Shown: positions 1-8,010 of the stretch, piece by piece
Layout: each line of letters begins with the position of its first letter
Numbering within the stretch: position 1 is the stretch's first letter
The notes under the pieces: model-generated
Database searches by the model: none
What the model was told of the DNA's origin: nothing
Seen by the model: the letters and a program-made list of their open reading frames with translations, nothing else
NCBI RefSeq assembly: GCF_008763945.1
Contig: NZ_VTQH01000001.1
Location: 680,014 to 744,013, forward strand
Source of the DNA: Microbacterium testaceum StLB037
GTDB lineage: Bacteria > Actinomycetota > Actinomycetes > Actinomycetales > Microbacteriaceae
Reading direction: 5' to 3'
Length of the DNA stretch: 64,000 nucleotides
Position numbers and translations under genes: made by a program

Positions 1-266
1 ACGGCCTCGACGAAGTCGGGAGCGCCCTTCGGCGGGTTCTTCGAGAAGAACGCCTCGCCGCCCACGCCCTCGGGGAAGCGCTCGAGCGACACCGGCCGGT
101 GCCCGTTCGCCGCGATGAAGGGGTCGGCGACGGCGATCAGGTACTCGGCCAGCTCGCGCTTGGTGATGCCCACCTCGGGCCACAGCACGCGATCGGGGTT
201 CGAGATCCCCACCTCGCGGTCGCCCGCGGGGCCGGGCACGGTCAGCGTGATGCGGGGGGATGCCAT
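1..266 (-). CDS. LigD-type DNA polymerase/primase domain protein (partial)
   Basis: The window edge cuts this gene: only the first 88 codons are present and it continues left of base 1. The visible part contains ISNPDRVLWPEVGITKRELA and later FFSKNPPKGAPDF, the N-terminal signature of the LigD polymerase domain (archaeo-eukaryotic primase superfamily) used in non-homologous end joining. The catalytic aspartates lie outside the window, so activity and any fused ligase domain cannot be judged. The ATG lies 6 nt after a TAGCGT -10 box, so the mRNA is probably leaderless. A second gene of the same family is at 21381-22613. Confidence 0.85.
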   Translation of the reverse strand, partial: MASPRITLTVPGPAGDREVGISNPDRVLWPEVGITKRELAEYLIAVADPFIAANGHRPVSLERFPEGVGGEAFFSKNPPKGAPDFVEA

Positions 267-272
267 GACCCG

Positions 273-278
273 ACGCTA
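273..278 (-). promoter_or_regulatory. -10 box (TAGCGT) of the LigD-type gene
   Basis: TAGCGT on the minus strand ends 6 nt before the ATG at 266. The spacing predicts a leaderless transcript. Confidence 0.5.
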
Positions 279-352
279 GTGCGCGGCCCGGGGTCGTGTC
301 TGCCCCTTGCCGGCGCCCGGGTGGGGCGATGCCCGGGTGGTGGGGCGCGCTT

Positions 353-480
353 CGTGGCCCCGGGGCGCTCGGGTGGGGAGCCGCACCCGCACCGGGGCGC
401 GTCCCGTGGCCCCGGGGCGCTCGGGTGAGGGGCCGCCCCCGCACCGGGGCGCGCCCCGTGGCCCCGGGGCGTAGGCCGTG
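353..480. repeat. 52-bp GC-rich tandem repeat
   Basis: Copies begin at 353, 405 and 457 with the shared start CGTGGCCCCGGGGCG. The unit is about 52 bp and the third copy is incomplete. The repeat occupies the roughly 300-bp space between the divergent LigD-type and DUF1684 genes. Open frames across it are compositional and not supported as genes. Confidence 0.6.
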
Positions 481-561
481 GACCCGGGGCCACCCGCACG
501 CGCCACCCCGACGCGCGGCGAGCCGCGTGTCCAGCCCGAGTGCTGGCATCCGGCCGCCGTT

Positions 562-567
562 TACGCT
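562..567 (+). promoter_or_regulatory. -10 box (TACGCT) of the DUF1684 gene
   Basis: TACGCT lies 7 nt before the ATG at 575, fitting a leaderless mRNA. Confidence 0.5.
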
Positions 568-574
568 CGAGAAC

Positions 575-1201
575 ATGACCACCGCAGCCGCCCGGACCGC
601 CCTCGACATCGCTGACTGGCGCCGCCGCGTCTTCGCGCTGTACGACGCGGTGCGCGAAGCCGACGACCCCGAAGACGCCCACGAGCTGTGGCGCATCGAG
701 CGTGACGCTCTCTTCGCCGATCACCCCGCCACTCCCCTGTTGCCGGAGCAGCGCGAGGGCTTCGTCGGTCTTCCGCTCGCGCCCTACGACGCGGCGTGGA
801 GATTCGAGGTGCCCCTGCTCGACGCCGACGAGGCCTCATTCGTCGCCACGACCGGAACCGACGGCGAGGTCGGCTTCGAGCGCATCGGCCGCGTCGAGCT
901 TCCCGACACCGGATCGCTCGACGTGTGGCGGCTGACCTCGTACGGGGGCGGGTTGTTCGTGCCGGTTCGGGATGCCGCGGCCGGACGCCCCGGCGGCACA
1001 TACGGCGGCGGACGCTACCTGCTCGATACGATCAAGGGCGCCGACCTCGGCCGCGGGGCCGCCCCCGACAGCCTCGTCATCGACTTCAACTTCGCGTACA
1101 ACCCCTCGTGCGCGTACGACCCGATGTGGGCCTGCCCGCTGGCCCCGGCGGGCAACGTGCTGCCGGTGTCCGTACCGGTCGGCGAGTTGTACGGGGTCTG
1201 A
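575..1201 (+). CDS. DUF1684 domain-containing protein
   Basis: The product has 208 residues and shows the DUF1684 pattern: an N-terminal region with WRxERD, then a C-terminal core with DFNFAYNPSCAYDP and CPLAPAGN. The two cysteines in this core are typical of the family. No signal peptide or membrane segment is seen, so it is probably cytoplasmic. The biochemical function of the family is not established. I chose the ATG at 575 over more upstream starts because family homology begins there and a -10 box lies 7 nt before it; the upstream sequence is GC-rich repeat. A strong hairpin follows the stop. Confidence 0.85.
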   Translation: MTTAAARTALDIADWRRRVFALYDAVREADDPEDAHELWRIERDALFADHPATPLLPEQREGFVGLPLAPYDAAWRFEVPLLDADEASFVATTGTDGEVGFERIGRVELPDTGSLDVWRLTSYGGGLFVPVRDAAAGRPGGTYGGGRYLLDTIKGADLGRGAAPDSLVIDFNFAYNPSCAYDPMWACPLAPAGNVLPVSVPVGELYGV

Positions 1202-1208
1202 CAGAACG

Positions 1209-1244
1209 ACGGCGGGCCGCCCCCGAGAGGGAGCGGCCCGCCGT
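1209..1244. terminator. Hairpin terminator between convergent genes
   Basis: A perfect 12-bp stem (ACGGCGGGCCGC / GCGGCCCGCCGT) with a 12-nt loop is followed by TTT on the plus strand. It separates the convergent DUF1684 and SseB-like genes and could serve both. Confidence 0.8.
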
Positions 1245-1256
1245 TTCGTCATCGGG

Positions 1257-2351
1257 TCAGGCGGTGGGCTCGGCTCCCTCGTCCGCCAGGGCGATCACCG
1301 GGGCGAGCTCGTCGCGGTCGATGCGAATCCAGGGACCGGCCGGATCGATCAGGATGCCGGTGAGCCCGGCGTCCCCGGCCAGCGCCTTCGCCAGCTGTGT
1401 GCGCTGGATGGGCAGCGGCTGGTCGCCACGGCCGAGAGCGAGAAGCTCCAGGGGGTGCGTGAAGACCTCGAGGAAGCGCTCTCCCACCGCGGAGCGCGAC
1501 TCGGCGACGCCGATGGGGCCGCCCTCCTCGGAGCGGTTCACGCCGATCCACAGGGGCGCCTCGGCGACGATCGCCTCGACGATCGTGGATGCCGTGGAGT
1601 CGTCGCGCGTCTCGCACAGCGCGGTCTTGATGCGCAGTTCGGGATCGACCTCGGCGACCATGCGCTCGAGGAGCGCCTTGGGCAGCACCGCGCGGTTCGG
1701 CTGGGAGGCGGGGTCGAGGATGATGCCCGCGTACGGTCCGGCCAGCACGTGCCGCAGCAGCGCCATGACGGGCTGACCCATCGCGGAGGTGTCGCGATCG
1801 CCGTCGGCGTCGACGCTGGCGCGCAGGGCCATGCCCCCGCTGTACGCGAGGACGAGCTGCTCGTCGCCGTTGTTGGCGACGGCGAGAGGCAGGTCCTTGC
1901 CCTCGGCGAGGAGAGCGCGAGCGTCGCCCTTCACGCGGAGGAAGACGTGTCCCTGCAGCAGCTGCCGCGCGATGTTGAGCAGCTGAGCGGGCTCGGGCTG
2001 ACCCTCGATCTCGGCGAGGGCATTGCCCAGCAGGACGTTGTCGCGGAGCCCCGGCACCGTCTCGGGAGCTTCGGGGGCCTCCATCGGTCCCGGCTGGCGG
2101 GCCGACGGGCGGGCCGCTGCCGGCGGAGCCGTCGAGGGATCGGGCGCGTCGGGGGCGGCACCCACCCCGCGGAACGACGACATCGAGATGCCCACGGTGG
2201 GAGCGGCCTCGGCCGGAACCTCTGCGGCGGGAGCGGCGTCGCTCGGGCCGGCGGGATCGACGGGCTGTTCGCCCGGCTCGATGGTGGTGTCGGGGCGGTC
2301 GGCCGATACGTCGTCGGAATCGGACTTCTTGCGGCGCGAGAAGAGAGCCAT
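1257..2351 (-). CDS. SseB family protein
   Basis: The product has 364 residues. The first ~110 are acidic and rich in Pro/Ala and probably disordered, opening with a basic stretch (MALFSRRKKSD). The rest resembles the SseB N-terminal fold, with a half around 120-230 (LLNIARQLLQGHVFLRV, LVLAYSGGMALRA) and a second half around 270-360 (LELLALGRGDQPLPI, GILIDPAGPWIRID). SseB-like proteins in actinobacteria are common, soluble and poorly understood. The start is the ATG at 2351, 6 nt after TAGGCT. Confidence 0.7.
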   Translation of the reverse strand: MALFSRRKKSDSDDVSADRPDTTIEPGEQPVDPAGPSDAAPAAEVPAEAAPTVGISMSSFRGVGAAPDAPDPSTAPPAAARPSARQPGPMEAPEAPETVPGLRDNVLLGNALAEIEGQPEPAQLLNIARQLLQGHVFLRVKGDARALLAEGKDLPLAVANNGDEQLVLAYSGGMALRASVDADGDRDTSAMGQPVMALLRHVLAGPYAGIILDPASQPNRAVLPKALLERMVAEVDPELRIKTALCETRDDSTASTIVEAIVAEAPLWIGVNRSEEGGPIGVAESRSAVGERFLEVFTHPLELLALGRGDQPLPIQRTQLAKALAGDAGLTGILIDPAGPWIRIDRDELAPVIALADEGAEPTA

Positions 2352-2357
2352 TGTTTC

Positions 2358-2363
2358 AGCCTA
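2358..2363 (-). promoter_or_regulatory. -10 box (TAGGCT) of the SseB-like gene
   Basis: TAGGCT is separated from the ATG at 2351 by exactly 6 nt, the leaderless arrangement seen at many genes here. Confidence 0.55.
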
Positions 2364-2450
2364 GCCGGGGCACTCCCCCGCGCGGTCCGCGGGACGCGCT
2401 CCGCGGGGTGGGCTGGCCGCGACCCGCGGGCGCGGCGCCCAGCGCGCTCC

Positions 2451-2500
2451 GCGCCTGCGGTGGGCGCCGCGCCTGCGGTGGGCGCCGCGCCTGTGACGCC
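2451..2500. repeat. 18-bp tandem repeat
   Basis: Two perfect copies of an 18-bp unit (GCGCCTGCGGTGGGCGCC) at 2451-2468 and 2469-2486 are followed by a degenerate third copy. Confidence 0.6.
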
Positions 2501-2514
2501 GGCGGACCCACATG

Positions 2515-2589
2515 CCGGTTTGGGGCGGGAGATTCCGTTTGGGGCGCGATCTTTCACGCCCCGAACGGAAGAACGCGCCCCAAACCGGG
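2515..2589. repeat. Dispersed palindromic intergenic repeat, copy A
   Basis: An imperfect inverted repeat of about 75 bp. The left arm reads CCGGTTTGGGGCG, then a CCGTTTGGGGCG half; the right arm gives the same order on the other strand. It lies in the roughly 420-bp gap between sseB-like and pcrA, which holds no supported gene. Copies B (2677-2751) and C (24266-24337) share arms and spacing. Confidence 0.7.
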
Positions 2590-2676
2590 AAATGCGCCCC
2601 ACACCGCAAAACAGGCCCCACACCGGGAGGCTCCGGCACCCGGCCCGTCGCCGCGACCCCACCGGCACGCGCTTCG

Positions 2677-2751
2677 CCGGTTTGGGGCGGGAGATTCCGT
2701 CCGGGGCGCGCTTTTCCCCGCCCCGAACGGAAGAACGCGCCCCAAACCGGG
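2677..2751. repeat. Dispersed palindromic intergenic repeat, copy B
   Basis: A near-identical direct copy of the element at 2515-2589, with the same outer arms (CCGGTTTGGGGCGGGAG / GCGCCCCAAACCGG). It ends 20 bp downstream of the pcrA stop and may also act as a transcription terminator for pcrA. Confidence 0.7.
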
Positions 2752-2770
2752 GCTCCCCGGCGCCCGGCCC

Positions 2771-5206
2771 CTAGAGCTTCGTGATCGGCGCGATCTTGAC
2801 GAGCAGCTTCTTGGGCCCGACGGTGTCGAAGCGCACGTGCGCCACGCGCTTCGCGCCCTCGCCGGTCACGGCGTCGACACGACCCTCGCCGAAGTCGTCG
2901 TGGCGGATGCGGTCACCCGACGCGAGCTGCATGTCGCCGTTGTCACGCACCTTCGCCGGAATGCGGTTGGGGAACTTGCTCGGGTCGGCCGGCGCGCGCT
3001 TGGGCAGCGGAACGAGGTCGTCGCCGTAGCGGTTTCCCCCTCCGGGCTGGCCGGGGCGGCGTCCGCCTCGGGCGTTGAGGGCGCGCGACTGCGAGCCGCC
3101 TCGACCGTTGACGTCTCCGGGCGACTGCCGCCAGTCGATGAGGTCGGCAGGGATCTCCTGCAGGAACCGGCTGGGCATCGCCACCGTGACCTCGCCGAAC
3201 TGCGCGCGCGTCATCGCGAGCGAGACGTGCAGGCGCTTGCGGGCGCGCGTGATGCCGACGTAGAACAACCGGCGCTCCTCCTGCGGACCGCCCGGCTCGT
3301 TCGCCGAGATGCGGTGCGGCAGCAGATCTTCCTCGACGCCGGTGAGGAACACCGCGTCGTACTCGAGGCCCTTGGCCGTGTGCAGGGTCATCAGCGACAC
3401 CGAGCCCGACGCGTCGTCGAGGTCGTCGGCATCGGCCACGAGGGTGACCTCGGTCAGGAAGTCGATGATCGTGCCCTCGGGGTTGTTGCGCGCGAATTCG
3501 CGCGTCACCGCGACGAGCTCGTCGAGGTTCTCGAGGCGCGCCTCGTCTTGAGGGTCTTTGCTCGCGCGCAGGGCGTCGAAGTAGCCGCTCTTGTTCAGCA
3601 GCAGCGTGAGGCCTTCGGTGACCGAGGTGGAGGGGGCGAGCTCTCCGGATGCCGGGAGCATGATCGCCGTGGCTTCGGTGAGCACCGCGTCGAGCTGATC
3701 GATGGCCTTCTGCAGCTTGGGGCCGACGCCGATCTGGGCCGAATTGGCCAGGGCATCGCGGAAGGTGATGTCGTGCTCGGCGGCGTAGCGGGCGATGGCC
3801 GTCTCGGTGACGTCGCCGATCCCGCGGCGCGGGCGGTTGAGGATGCGCCGGAGGGCCATCGAGTCGGCGGGGTTGGCGACCGCGATGAGGTACGCGAGCG
3901 CGTCTTTGATCTCGGCGCGCTCGTAGAACTTGGTGCCGCCCATGATCTTGTACGGCACGGCGGAACGGATGAAGATCTCTTCCAGCGCGCGGGACTGCGA
4001 GTTGGTGCGGTAGAACACCGCGACGCCCGAGTACGGCAGCCCCTTCTTGTGCAGCGCCTCGATCTCGTCGGCGACGAACTGGGCCTCGTCATGCTGCGAG
4101 TAGCCGGTGAAGCCGATGATCGGGTCGCCCGCACCGACGTCGGTCCACAGCTTCTTGTCTTTGCGGTCGAAGTTGTTCGCGATGACGGCGTTGGCGGCCG
4201 ACAGGATGTTCTGCGTCGACCGGTAGTTCTGCTCGAGCAGCACGACCTTGGCACCCGGGTAGTCGCGCTCGAACTCGCTGATGTTGCGGATGTCGGCACC
4301 GCGGAACGCGTAGATCGACTGGTCGGAGTCGCCGACGACGGTGAGCGAGGCGGCGTCTTCGCCCGCGGGCTCGGCGTCGAAGATCATCATGCCGCCGGAC
4401 GAGAACGGCTCGGCGTCGGACCCCGGAGGACGGGTGAGCTCGTGGATGAGCGCGTACTGCGCGTGGTTGGTGTCTTGGTACTCGTCGACCAGGATGTGCC
4501 GGAACCGCTTGCGATAGCGATCGGCGACCTGCGGGAACGCGCGGAACAGGTAGACGGTCTGGGCGATGAGGTCGTCGAAGTCGAACGCGTTGGCGCGCTG
4601 CAGCTCGCGCTGGTACGAGCCGAAGATCTCGACGAACACACGCTCGGCCGGGTCGCTCATGTTGGCGGACCGCGCGTAGGACTCGGCATCCGCCAGCTCG
4701 TTCTTCAGCTTCGAGATGCGGCTCTGCGTGCCCGCCGGGGTGAGGCCGAACGAGTCGCCCTCGTGCTCTTTGACGAGTCGCTTGATGAGGGCGCGCGAGT
4801 CGCCGGAGTCGTAGATGGTGAACGACTTGGTGAAACCGAACTGCTCGGCCTCGCGGCGCAGGATGCGCACGCACGCCGAGTGGAAGGTCGAGATCCACAT
4901 GCCGTCGGCCTTCTGCCCGATGAGCTGGTGGACGCGCTCGCGCATCTCGCCGGCGGCCTTATTCGTGAAGGTGATCGCGAGGATCTGGCTGGGGTAGGCC
5001 TCGCGCGTGCGCAGGAGCGAGGCGATGCGGCGCGTGAGCACGCTCGTCTTGCCCGAACCGGCGCCCGCGACGATGAGCAGCGCCTGGCCGCGGTAGGTCA
5101 CGGCCTCGCGCTGCGGACCGTTCAGCCCCTCGAGGAGATCGGCGTCGGGTCGGGCCGACGAGGGCGCGGGGCCGTCGAAGATGAGGGGCGTGGAGGCATC
5201 GGTCAT
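2771..5206 (-). CDS. pcrA: ATP-dependent DNA helicase PcrA/UvrD
   Basis: The 811-residue product is a superfamily 1A 3'-5' helicase acting in nucleotide-excision repair and removal of recombination intermediates. It contains all expected motifs in order: Q motif with LNGPQREAV, Walker A AGAGSGKT, TFTNKAA, DEYQDTNHAQ, VVGDSDQSIYAFRGAD, LEQNYRST, LHTAKGLEYDAVFL and YVGITRARK. The C-terminal ~60 residues (GDRIRHDDFGEGRV) match the Tudor-like tail that binds RNA polymerase in PcrA. Length is slightly above the usual 720-780. A TAGACT box ends 9 nt before the ATG and no ribosome-binding site is visible. Confidence 0.95.
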   Translation of the reverse strand: MTDASTPLIFDGPAPSSARPDADLLEGLNGPQREAVTYRGQALLIVAGAGSGKTSVLTRRIASLLRTREAYPSQILAITFTNKAAGEMRERVHQLIGQKADGMWISTFHSACVRILRREAEQFGFTKSFTIYDSGDSRALIKRLVKEHEGDSFGLTPAGTQSRISKLKNELADAESYARSANMSDPAERVFVEIFGSYQRELQRANAFDFDDLIAQTVYLFRAFPQVADRYRKRFRHILVDEYQDTNHAQYALIHELTRPPGSDAEPFSSGGMMIFDAEPAGEDAASLTVVGDSDQSIYAFRGADIRNISEFERDYPGAKVVLLEQNYRSTQNILSAANAVIANNFDRKDKKLWTDVGAGDPIIGFTGYSQHDEAQFVADEIEALHKKGLPYSGVAVFYRTNSQSRALEEIFIRSAVPYKIMGGTKFYERAEIKDALAYLIAVANPADSMALRRILNRPRRGIGDVTETAIARYAAEHDITFRDALANSAQIGVGPKLQKAIDQLDAVLTEATAIMLPASGELAPSTSVTEGLTLLLNKSGYFDALRASKDPQDEARLENLDELVAVTREFARNNPEGTIIDFLTEVTLVADADDLDDASGSVSLMTLHTAKGLEYDAVFLTGVEEDLLPHRISANEPGGPQEERRLFYVGITRARKRLHVSLAMTRAQFGEVTVAMPSRFLQEIPADLIDWRQSPGDVNGRGGSQSRALNARGGRRPGQPGGGNRYGDDLVPLPKRAPADPSKFPNRIPAKVRDNGDMQLASGDRIRHDDFGEGRVDAVTGEGAKRVAHVRFDTVGPKKLLVKIAPITKL

Positions 5207-5473
5207 GGCGGGTCAAGTCTAGGCGGGGCCTCCGACATCGGTCCCGGCCCGCCTCAGACCCGGCCGCGCACCTGTCGCCAGGTGGCCCCGGGGCCACCTC
5301 CACCGCCCCGGGGCCACGGCGCGCGCCCCAGAACTGCCACTGCCCCCGGGCGGCAGGCCACCGGGCAGCAACCAAGCCCCAGACCCCGACCCGAAACCAG
5401 GCCCCGAACCCCAGCCCGGAACCGACCCCCAGACCCGGGCCGCAGGCCTCCGGCCCGAGACCCGCAGCCCCGC
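5207..5473. other. GC-rich low-complexity intergenic spacer
   Basis: This gap consists mostly of CCCCGGGGCC-type and CCCGACCCC-type runs. I see no gene in it. The pcrA promoter lies at its left end. Confidence 0.5.
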
Positions 5474-5950
5474 CTACGCCCGCGCTTCGCCCGCCGCACC
5501 CGACGACAGCAGCGACTGCGCGCGCGAGAAGTGCTCGGCATCCACGGTCACATCCCACCGCTCGGCCTCGAAGCCCTGAACCGACGAGAAATCGCGGCGG
5601 CCACCCGTGAAGGCGTGCCCGGCGAAACCGAAGACCGCGCCCCACACCGCACCGAGCACGAGGCCCAGCAGCACGAAACCGAGGAAGCCGTTGACGCTGA
5701 GCAGGCCGATCAGCACGCCGATCATCAGACCGAACCAGGCTCCGGACGCGGCTCCCAGGCCCGCGGCGCGACCGCGCGTAAGGCGTCCCGTCACCTGCTC
5801 GACGATGCGCACGCCGGTCCCCACGATCGCGGTGTGCTCGACGGGGAAGCCCGCGTCGGACAAGCGGTCGACGGCCGCCTGGGCGCCGGTGTAGTCGCTG
5901 AAGCTCGACAGGACGCGTCGTTCGGGCGTGGCACGGGTGATGTCGGACAT
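5474..5950 (-). CDS. YflT-like general stress protein with glycine-rich membrane segment
   Basis: The 158-residue product has an N-terminal YflT-type heat-induced stress domain (residues ~10-50, SSFSDYTGAQAAVDRLSDAG). A hydrophobic Gly/Ala-rich hairpin follows (~65-115, GLMIGVLIGLLSVNGFLG and LVLGAVWGAVFGFAG), then a short C-terminal region. This arrangement is common in actinobacterial proteins annotated as general stress proteins, whose exact role is unknown. The start ATG at 5950 has GGGAACCGCC before it, a weak ribosome-binding site. Confidence 0.7.
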   Translation of the reverse strand: MSDITRATPERRVLSSFSDYTGAQAAVDRLSDAGFPVEHTAIVGTGVRIVEQVTGRLTRGRAAGLGAASGAWFGLMIGVLIGLLSVNGFLGFVLLGLVLGAVWGAVFGFAGHAFTGGRRDFSSVQGFEAERWDVTVDAEHFSRAQSLLSSGAAGEARA

Positions 5951-6090
5951 GGCGGTTCCCTTCGCTCGGTGGCCTCACGCTAACGGCGCCGAGTGCACGC
6001 GGCGGGGCGGTTGCGCGCCGGGCTCGCCCGGGTTAGCGGCGCAGAGTCAAACCCCGGATGCCACACAGCCGACGCCGCGATGATGTTTCC

Positions 6091-6498
6091 ATGCGCCTGA
6101 TCCTCAACGTCCTCTGGCTCGTCCTCTCGGGCTTCTGGCTCTTCCTCGGCTACCTCGCCGCGGGGGTCGTGCTGTGCATCCTCATCATCACGATCCCGTG
6201 GGGCATCGCGTCGTTCCGCATCGGCCTGTACGCCCTGTGGCCGTTCGGTCGCGAGATCGTCGCGAAGCGGTCGGCGGGCGTGGGCTCGTTCCTCGGCAAC
6301 GTCGTGTGGGTGATCCTCGCGGGGTGGTGGCTGGCCCTGGGCCACATCTTCACCGGGCTGCTGCTGTGCGTGACGATCATCGGCATCCCTCTGGGGATCG
6401 CGAACTTCAAGCTGGTTCCGGTCTCGCTCATGCCCCTCGGCAAAGAGGTGCGCGAGATCGGTCGCGGCGGACCGTTCGATCAGTCCCTCGGCCGCTGA
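6091..6498 (+). CDS. YccF domain-containing membrane protein
   Basis: The 135-residue inner-membrane protein has two copies of the YccF pattern: an amphipathic/TM segment ending in IITIPWGIASFRIGLYALWPFG and a second ending in IIGIPLGIANFKLVPVSLMPLG. YccF has no established biochemical activity. I set the start at ATG 6091 because the hydrophobic domain begins there (MRLILNVLWLV); a longer start would add a basic non-homologous stretch. The next gene is convergent, 3 nt away. Confidence 0.85.
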   Translation: MRLILNVLWLVLSGFWLFLGYLAAGVVLCILIITIPWGIASFRIGLYALWPFGREIVAKRSAGVGSFLGNVVWVILAGWWLALGHIFTGLLLCVTIIGIPLGIANFKLVPVSLMPLGKEVREIGRGGPFDQSLGR

Positions 6499-6501
6499 CG
6501 C

Positions 6502-7440
6502 TCAGCGCGCCGAGCGCACGTACACGCGGCGCGGCAGGGCGAGCAGGATGCCGACCACCACGGCGATCCCGCCGATCACGGCTGTGGCGGTGAGGACCTC
6601 GAGGGGGAACGCCCCTTCACGCGGCCCGGTGAAGCGCGCGAGATCCCAGGGCAGCACGCCGATCTGCTCGTTCCACGAGCGCAGGGCGTCGCGGGCGCCC
6701 ATCGTCGCGATCGTCGCGGCGGGAAGCGCGTAACCGACGCCGATGCCGGCGATCGCGACACCCGCGGCACGGCGTCGACCGAGCTGAGCCGAGAGGGACC
6801 AGCCGGCCACGACGAACACCCACGCGACGAGGGCGAAGGCGACCGCGAGATAGACGATGCGCACCCACGGCTGCGCCCAGAGCGTCGACCAGATCCCCTC
6901 GGGCCCGCCGAGCGACACGGCCAGCAGCGCCACGACGCAGCGCAGAACGAGAGCGCCGCCCACCGCGGCGATGATCGGCCAGGGTGAGCGGCGAGCGAGG
7001 AGCAGACGCACGGCGACGGCGAACACGAGCCAGCCGGCGACCGCGATGAGCATGCCCCACAGCCCGTCGCGCGGCGTCTGCACCACCCGCGTCAGCACGA
7101 GCAGCGCCCCGGGCACGAGGATCATGAGCCAACGGTCGAGCGGCAGCAGGCCCAGGCTCGACTCGCGCGCCCGCCAGGGCCGGGTCGAGGCGATCCACGA
7201 GGCGCGCGCGGCGGCGGCGCCGGGGCGGCGGACCAGCCGCGTGCGGGCGGCGATCGCGCCGATCAACAGCCAGACGACCCCGCCGGCGAGCAGCACGCGC
7301 GCGACCCATTCCGTGACGGGGTCGATCTCCATCTGCTCGCGTGCGAACGGATCCACCAGAACGGCGAGAACCGTGCCGACGGCGAGGAGGATCGCGACGA
7401 TGCTCAGAGCCAGGATGCCTCGCCCCGCCGTCGTCGCCAT
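6502..7440 (-). CDS. Polytopic membrane protein of unknown function
   Basis: The 312 residues show about seven hydrophobic segments, at roughly 8-30, 50-65, 105-120, 130-150, 155-175, 190-215 and 285-305. I see no recognised transporter, enzyme or channel signature, and there are few charged residues within the helices. It stands alone: the neighbours are convergent (YccF) and co-directional across a 145-bp gap. The ATG at 7440 lies 6 nt after TAACGT, so a leaderless mRNA is likely. Confidence 0.65.
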   Translation of the reverse strand: MATTAGRGILALSIVAILLAVGTVLAVLVDPFAREQMEIDPVTEWVARVLLAGGVVWLLIGAIAARTRLVRRPGAAAARASWIASTRPWRARESSLGLLPLDRWLMILVPGALLVLTRVVQTPRDGLWGMLIAVAGWLVFAVAVRLLLARRSPWPIIAAVGGALVLRCVVALLAVSLGGPEGIWSTLWAQPWVRIVYLAVAFALVAWVFVVAGWSLSAQLGRRRAAGVAIAGIGVGYALPAATIATMGARDALRSWNEQIGVLPWDLARFTGPREGAFPLEVLTATAVIGGIAVVVGILLALPRRVYVRSAR

Positions 7441-7446
7441 GCACCT

Positions 7447-7452
7447 ACGTTA
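7447..7452 (-). promoter_or_regulatory. -10 box (TAACGT) of the membrane protein gene
   Basis: TAACGT ends 6 nt before the ATG at 7440. Confidence 0.5.
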
Positions 7453-7525
7453 CCCGCCCGCTTCGGGCCTCCCGAACAGCCGGCGGCGAGCGCCGGGACG
7501 GGTGAACTCGCGGGGCGCCGGAGTG

Positions 7526-7563
7526 CCGGCATCCGGTGGACGAAAAGCGATTCCGGATGCCGG
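7526..7563. terminator. Hairpin downstream of the VOC gene
   Basis: A perfect 11-bp stem (CCGGCATCCGG / CCGGATGCCGG) with a 16-nt loop lies just past the stop of the VOC gene. It contains the over-represented GGCATCC heptamer in both arms. Confidence 0.6.
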
Positions 7564-7585
7564 GACCCCGCCGCCCCGGCCGTAT

Positions 7586-7954
7586 TCACGCCCGGTCGTG
7601 CACGGTGACGTGATAGCCGTCGGGGTCGGAGAAGGTGAAGGTGCGGCCGAAGGGTCCGTCGATCGGGTCCGTCACGATGCGGTGGCCGTCGGCGGCGAGC
7701 GCGTCGTGCATCTGCTGCACCTCGGTGCCGTGCAGCCACAGGGCGACGCCGACTCCGGGCTGGGCGACGCCCGTCAGATCAGTGCCGGGAGCGAGGTCGC
7801 GCAGTGCGAAGGCGATCGGCGCCGTGTCGAAGACGACCGCGTGGGGCGGTCCGGCGGGCGAACGGCGCAGGCCGAGGTACTTCTCGTAGAAGGCGTGCGA
7901 GGCGGCGAGGTCGCGCACCTGCAGTGAGATGAAGTCGGGTCCGGTGACGGGCAT
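7586..7954 (-). CDS. VOC family (glyoxalase/bleomycin-resistance fold) protein
   Basis: The 122-residue product has the vicinal-oxygen-chelate fold: ISLQVRDLAASHAFYEKYLGL at the start, a central WLHGTEVQQMHDAL, and FTFSDPDGYHVTVHD at the end. Such proteins are metal-dependent lyases, dioxygenases or drug-binding proteins; the substrate cannot be read from sequence. The start at 7954 has the ribosome-binding site AAAGGAGC 6 nt upstream. It is divergent from a MarR gene and two palindromic operators lie between them, so MarR control in response to a small molecule is likely. Confidence 0.85.
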   Translation of the reverse strand: MPVTGPDFISLQVRDLAASHAFYEKYLGLRRSPAGPPHAVVFDTAPIAFALRDLAPGTDLTGVAQPGVGVALWLHGTEVQQMHDALAADGHRIVTDPIDGPFGRTFTFSDPDGYHVTVHDRA

Positions 7955-7968
7955 GGCGTGCTCCTTTG

Positions 7969-7984
7969 TGTCAGTTATCTGACA
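7969..7984. promoter_or_regulatory. Probable MarR operator, box 1
   Basis: Perfect inverted repeat TGTCAG-TTAT-CTGACA in the intergenic space of the divergent VOC and MarR genes. It is 25 bp centre to centre from box 2. Confidence 0.75.
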
Positions 7985-7992
7985 TAGAGTGT

Positions 7993-8010
7993 ATGTCAGA
8001 ATACTGACAT
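7993..8010. promoter_or_regulatory. Probable MarR operator, box 2
   Basis: Perfect inverted repeat ATGTCAG-AATA-CTGACAT, overlapping the first two bases of the marR-like start codon at 8009. It shares the TGTCAG core with box 1, so repression would be autoregulatory. Confidence 0.75.

Noticed and set aside
242..724. Arg/Pro-rich frames across the 52-bp repeat
   Set aside because: They only reflect the repeat composition and have no ribosome-binding site.
2351..5983. A 1210-codon plus-strand open frame across pcrA
   Set aside because: It is antisense to pcrA, whose product has every helicase motif. Long antisense frames are expected in 70 % G+C DNA.
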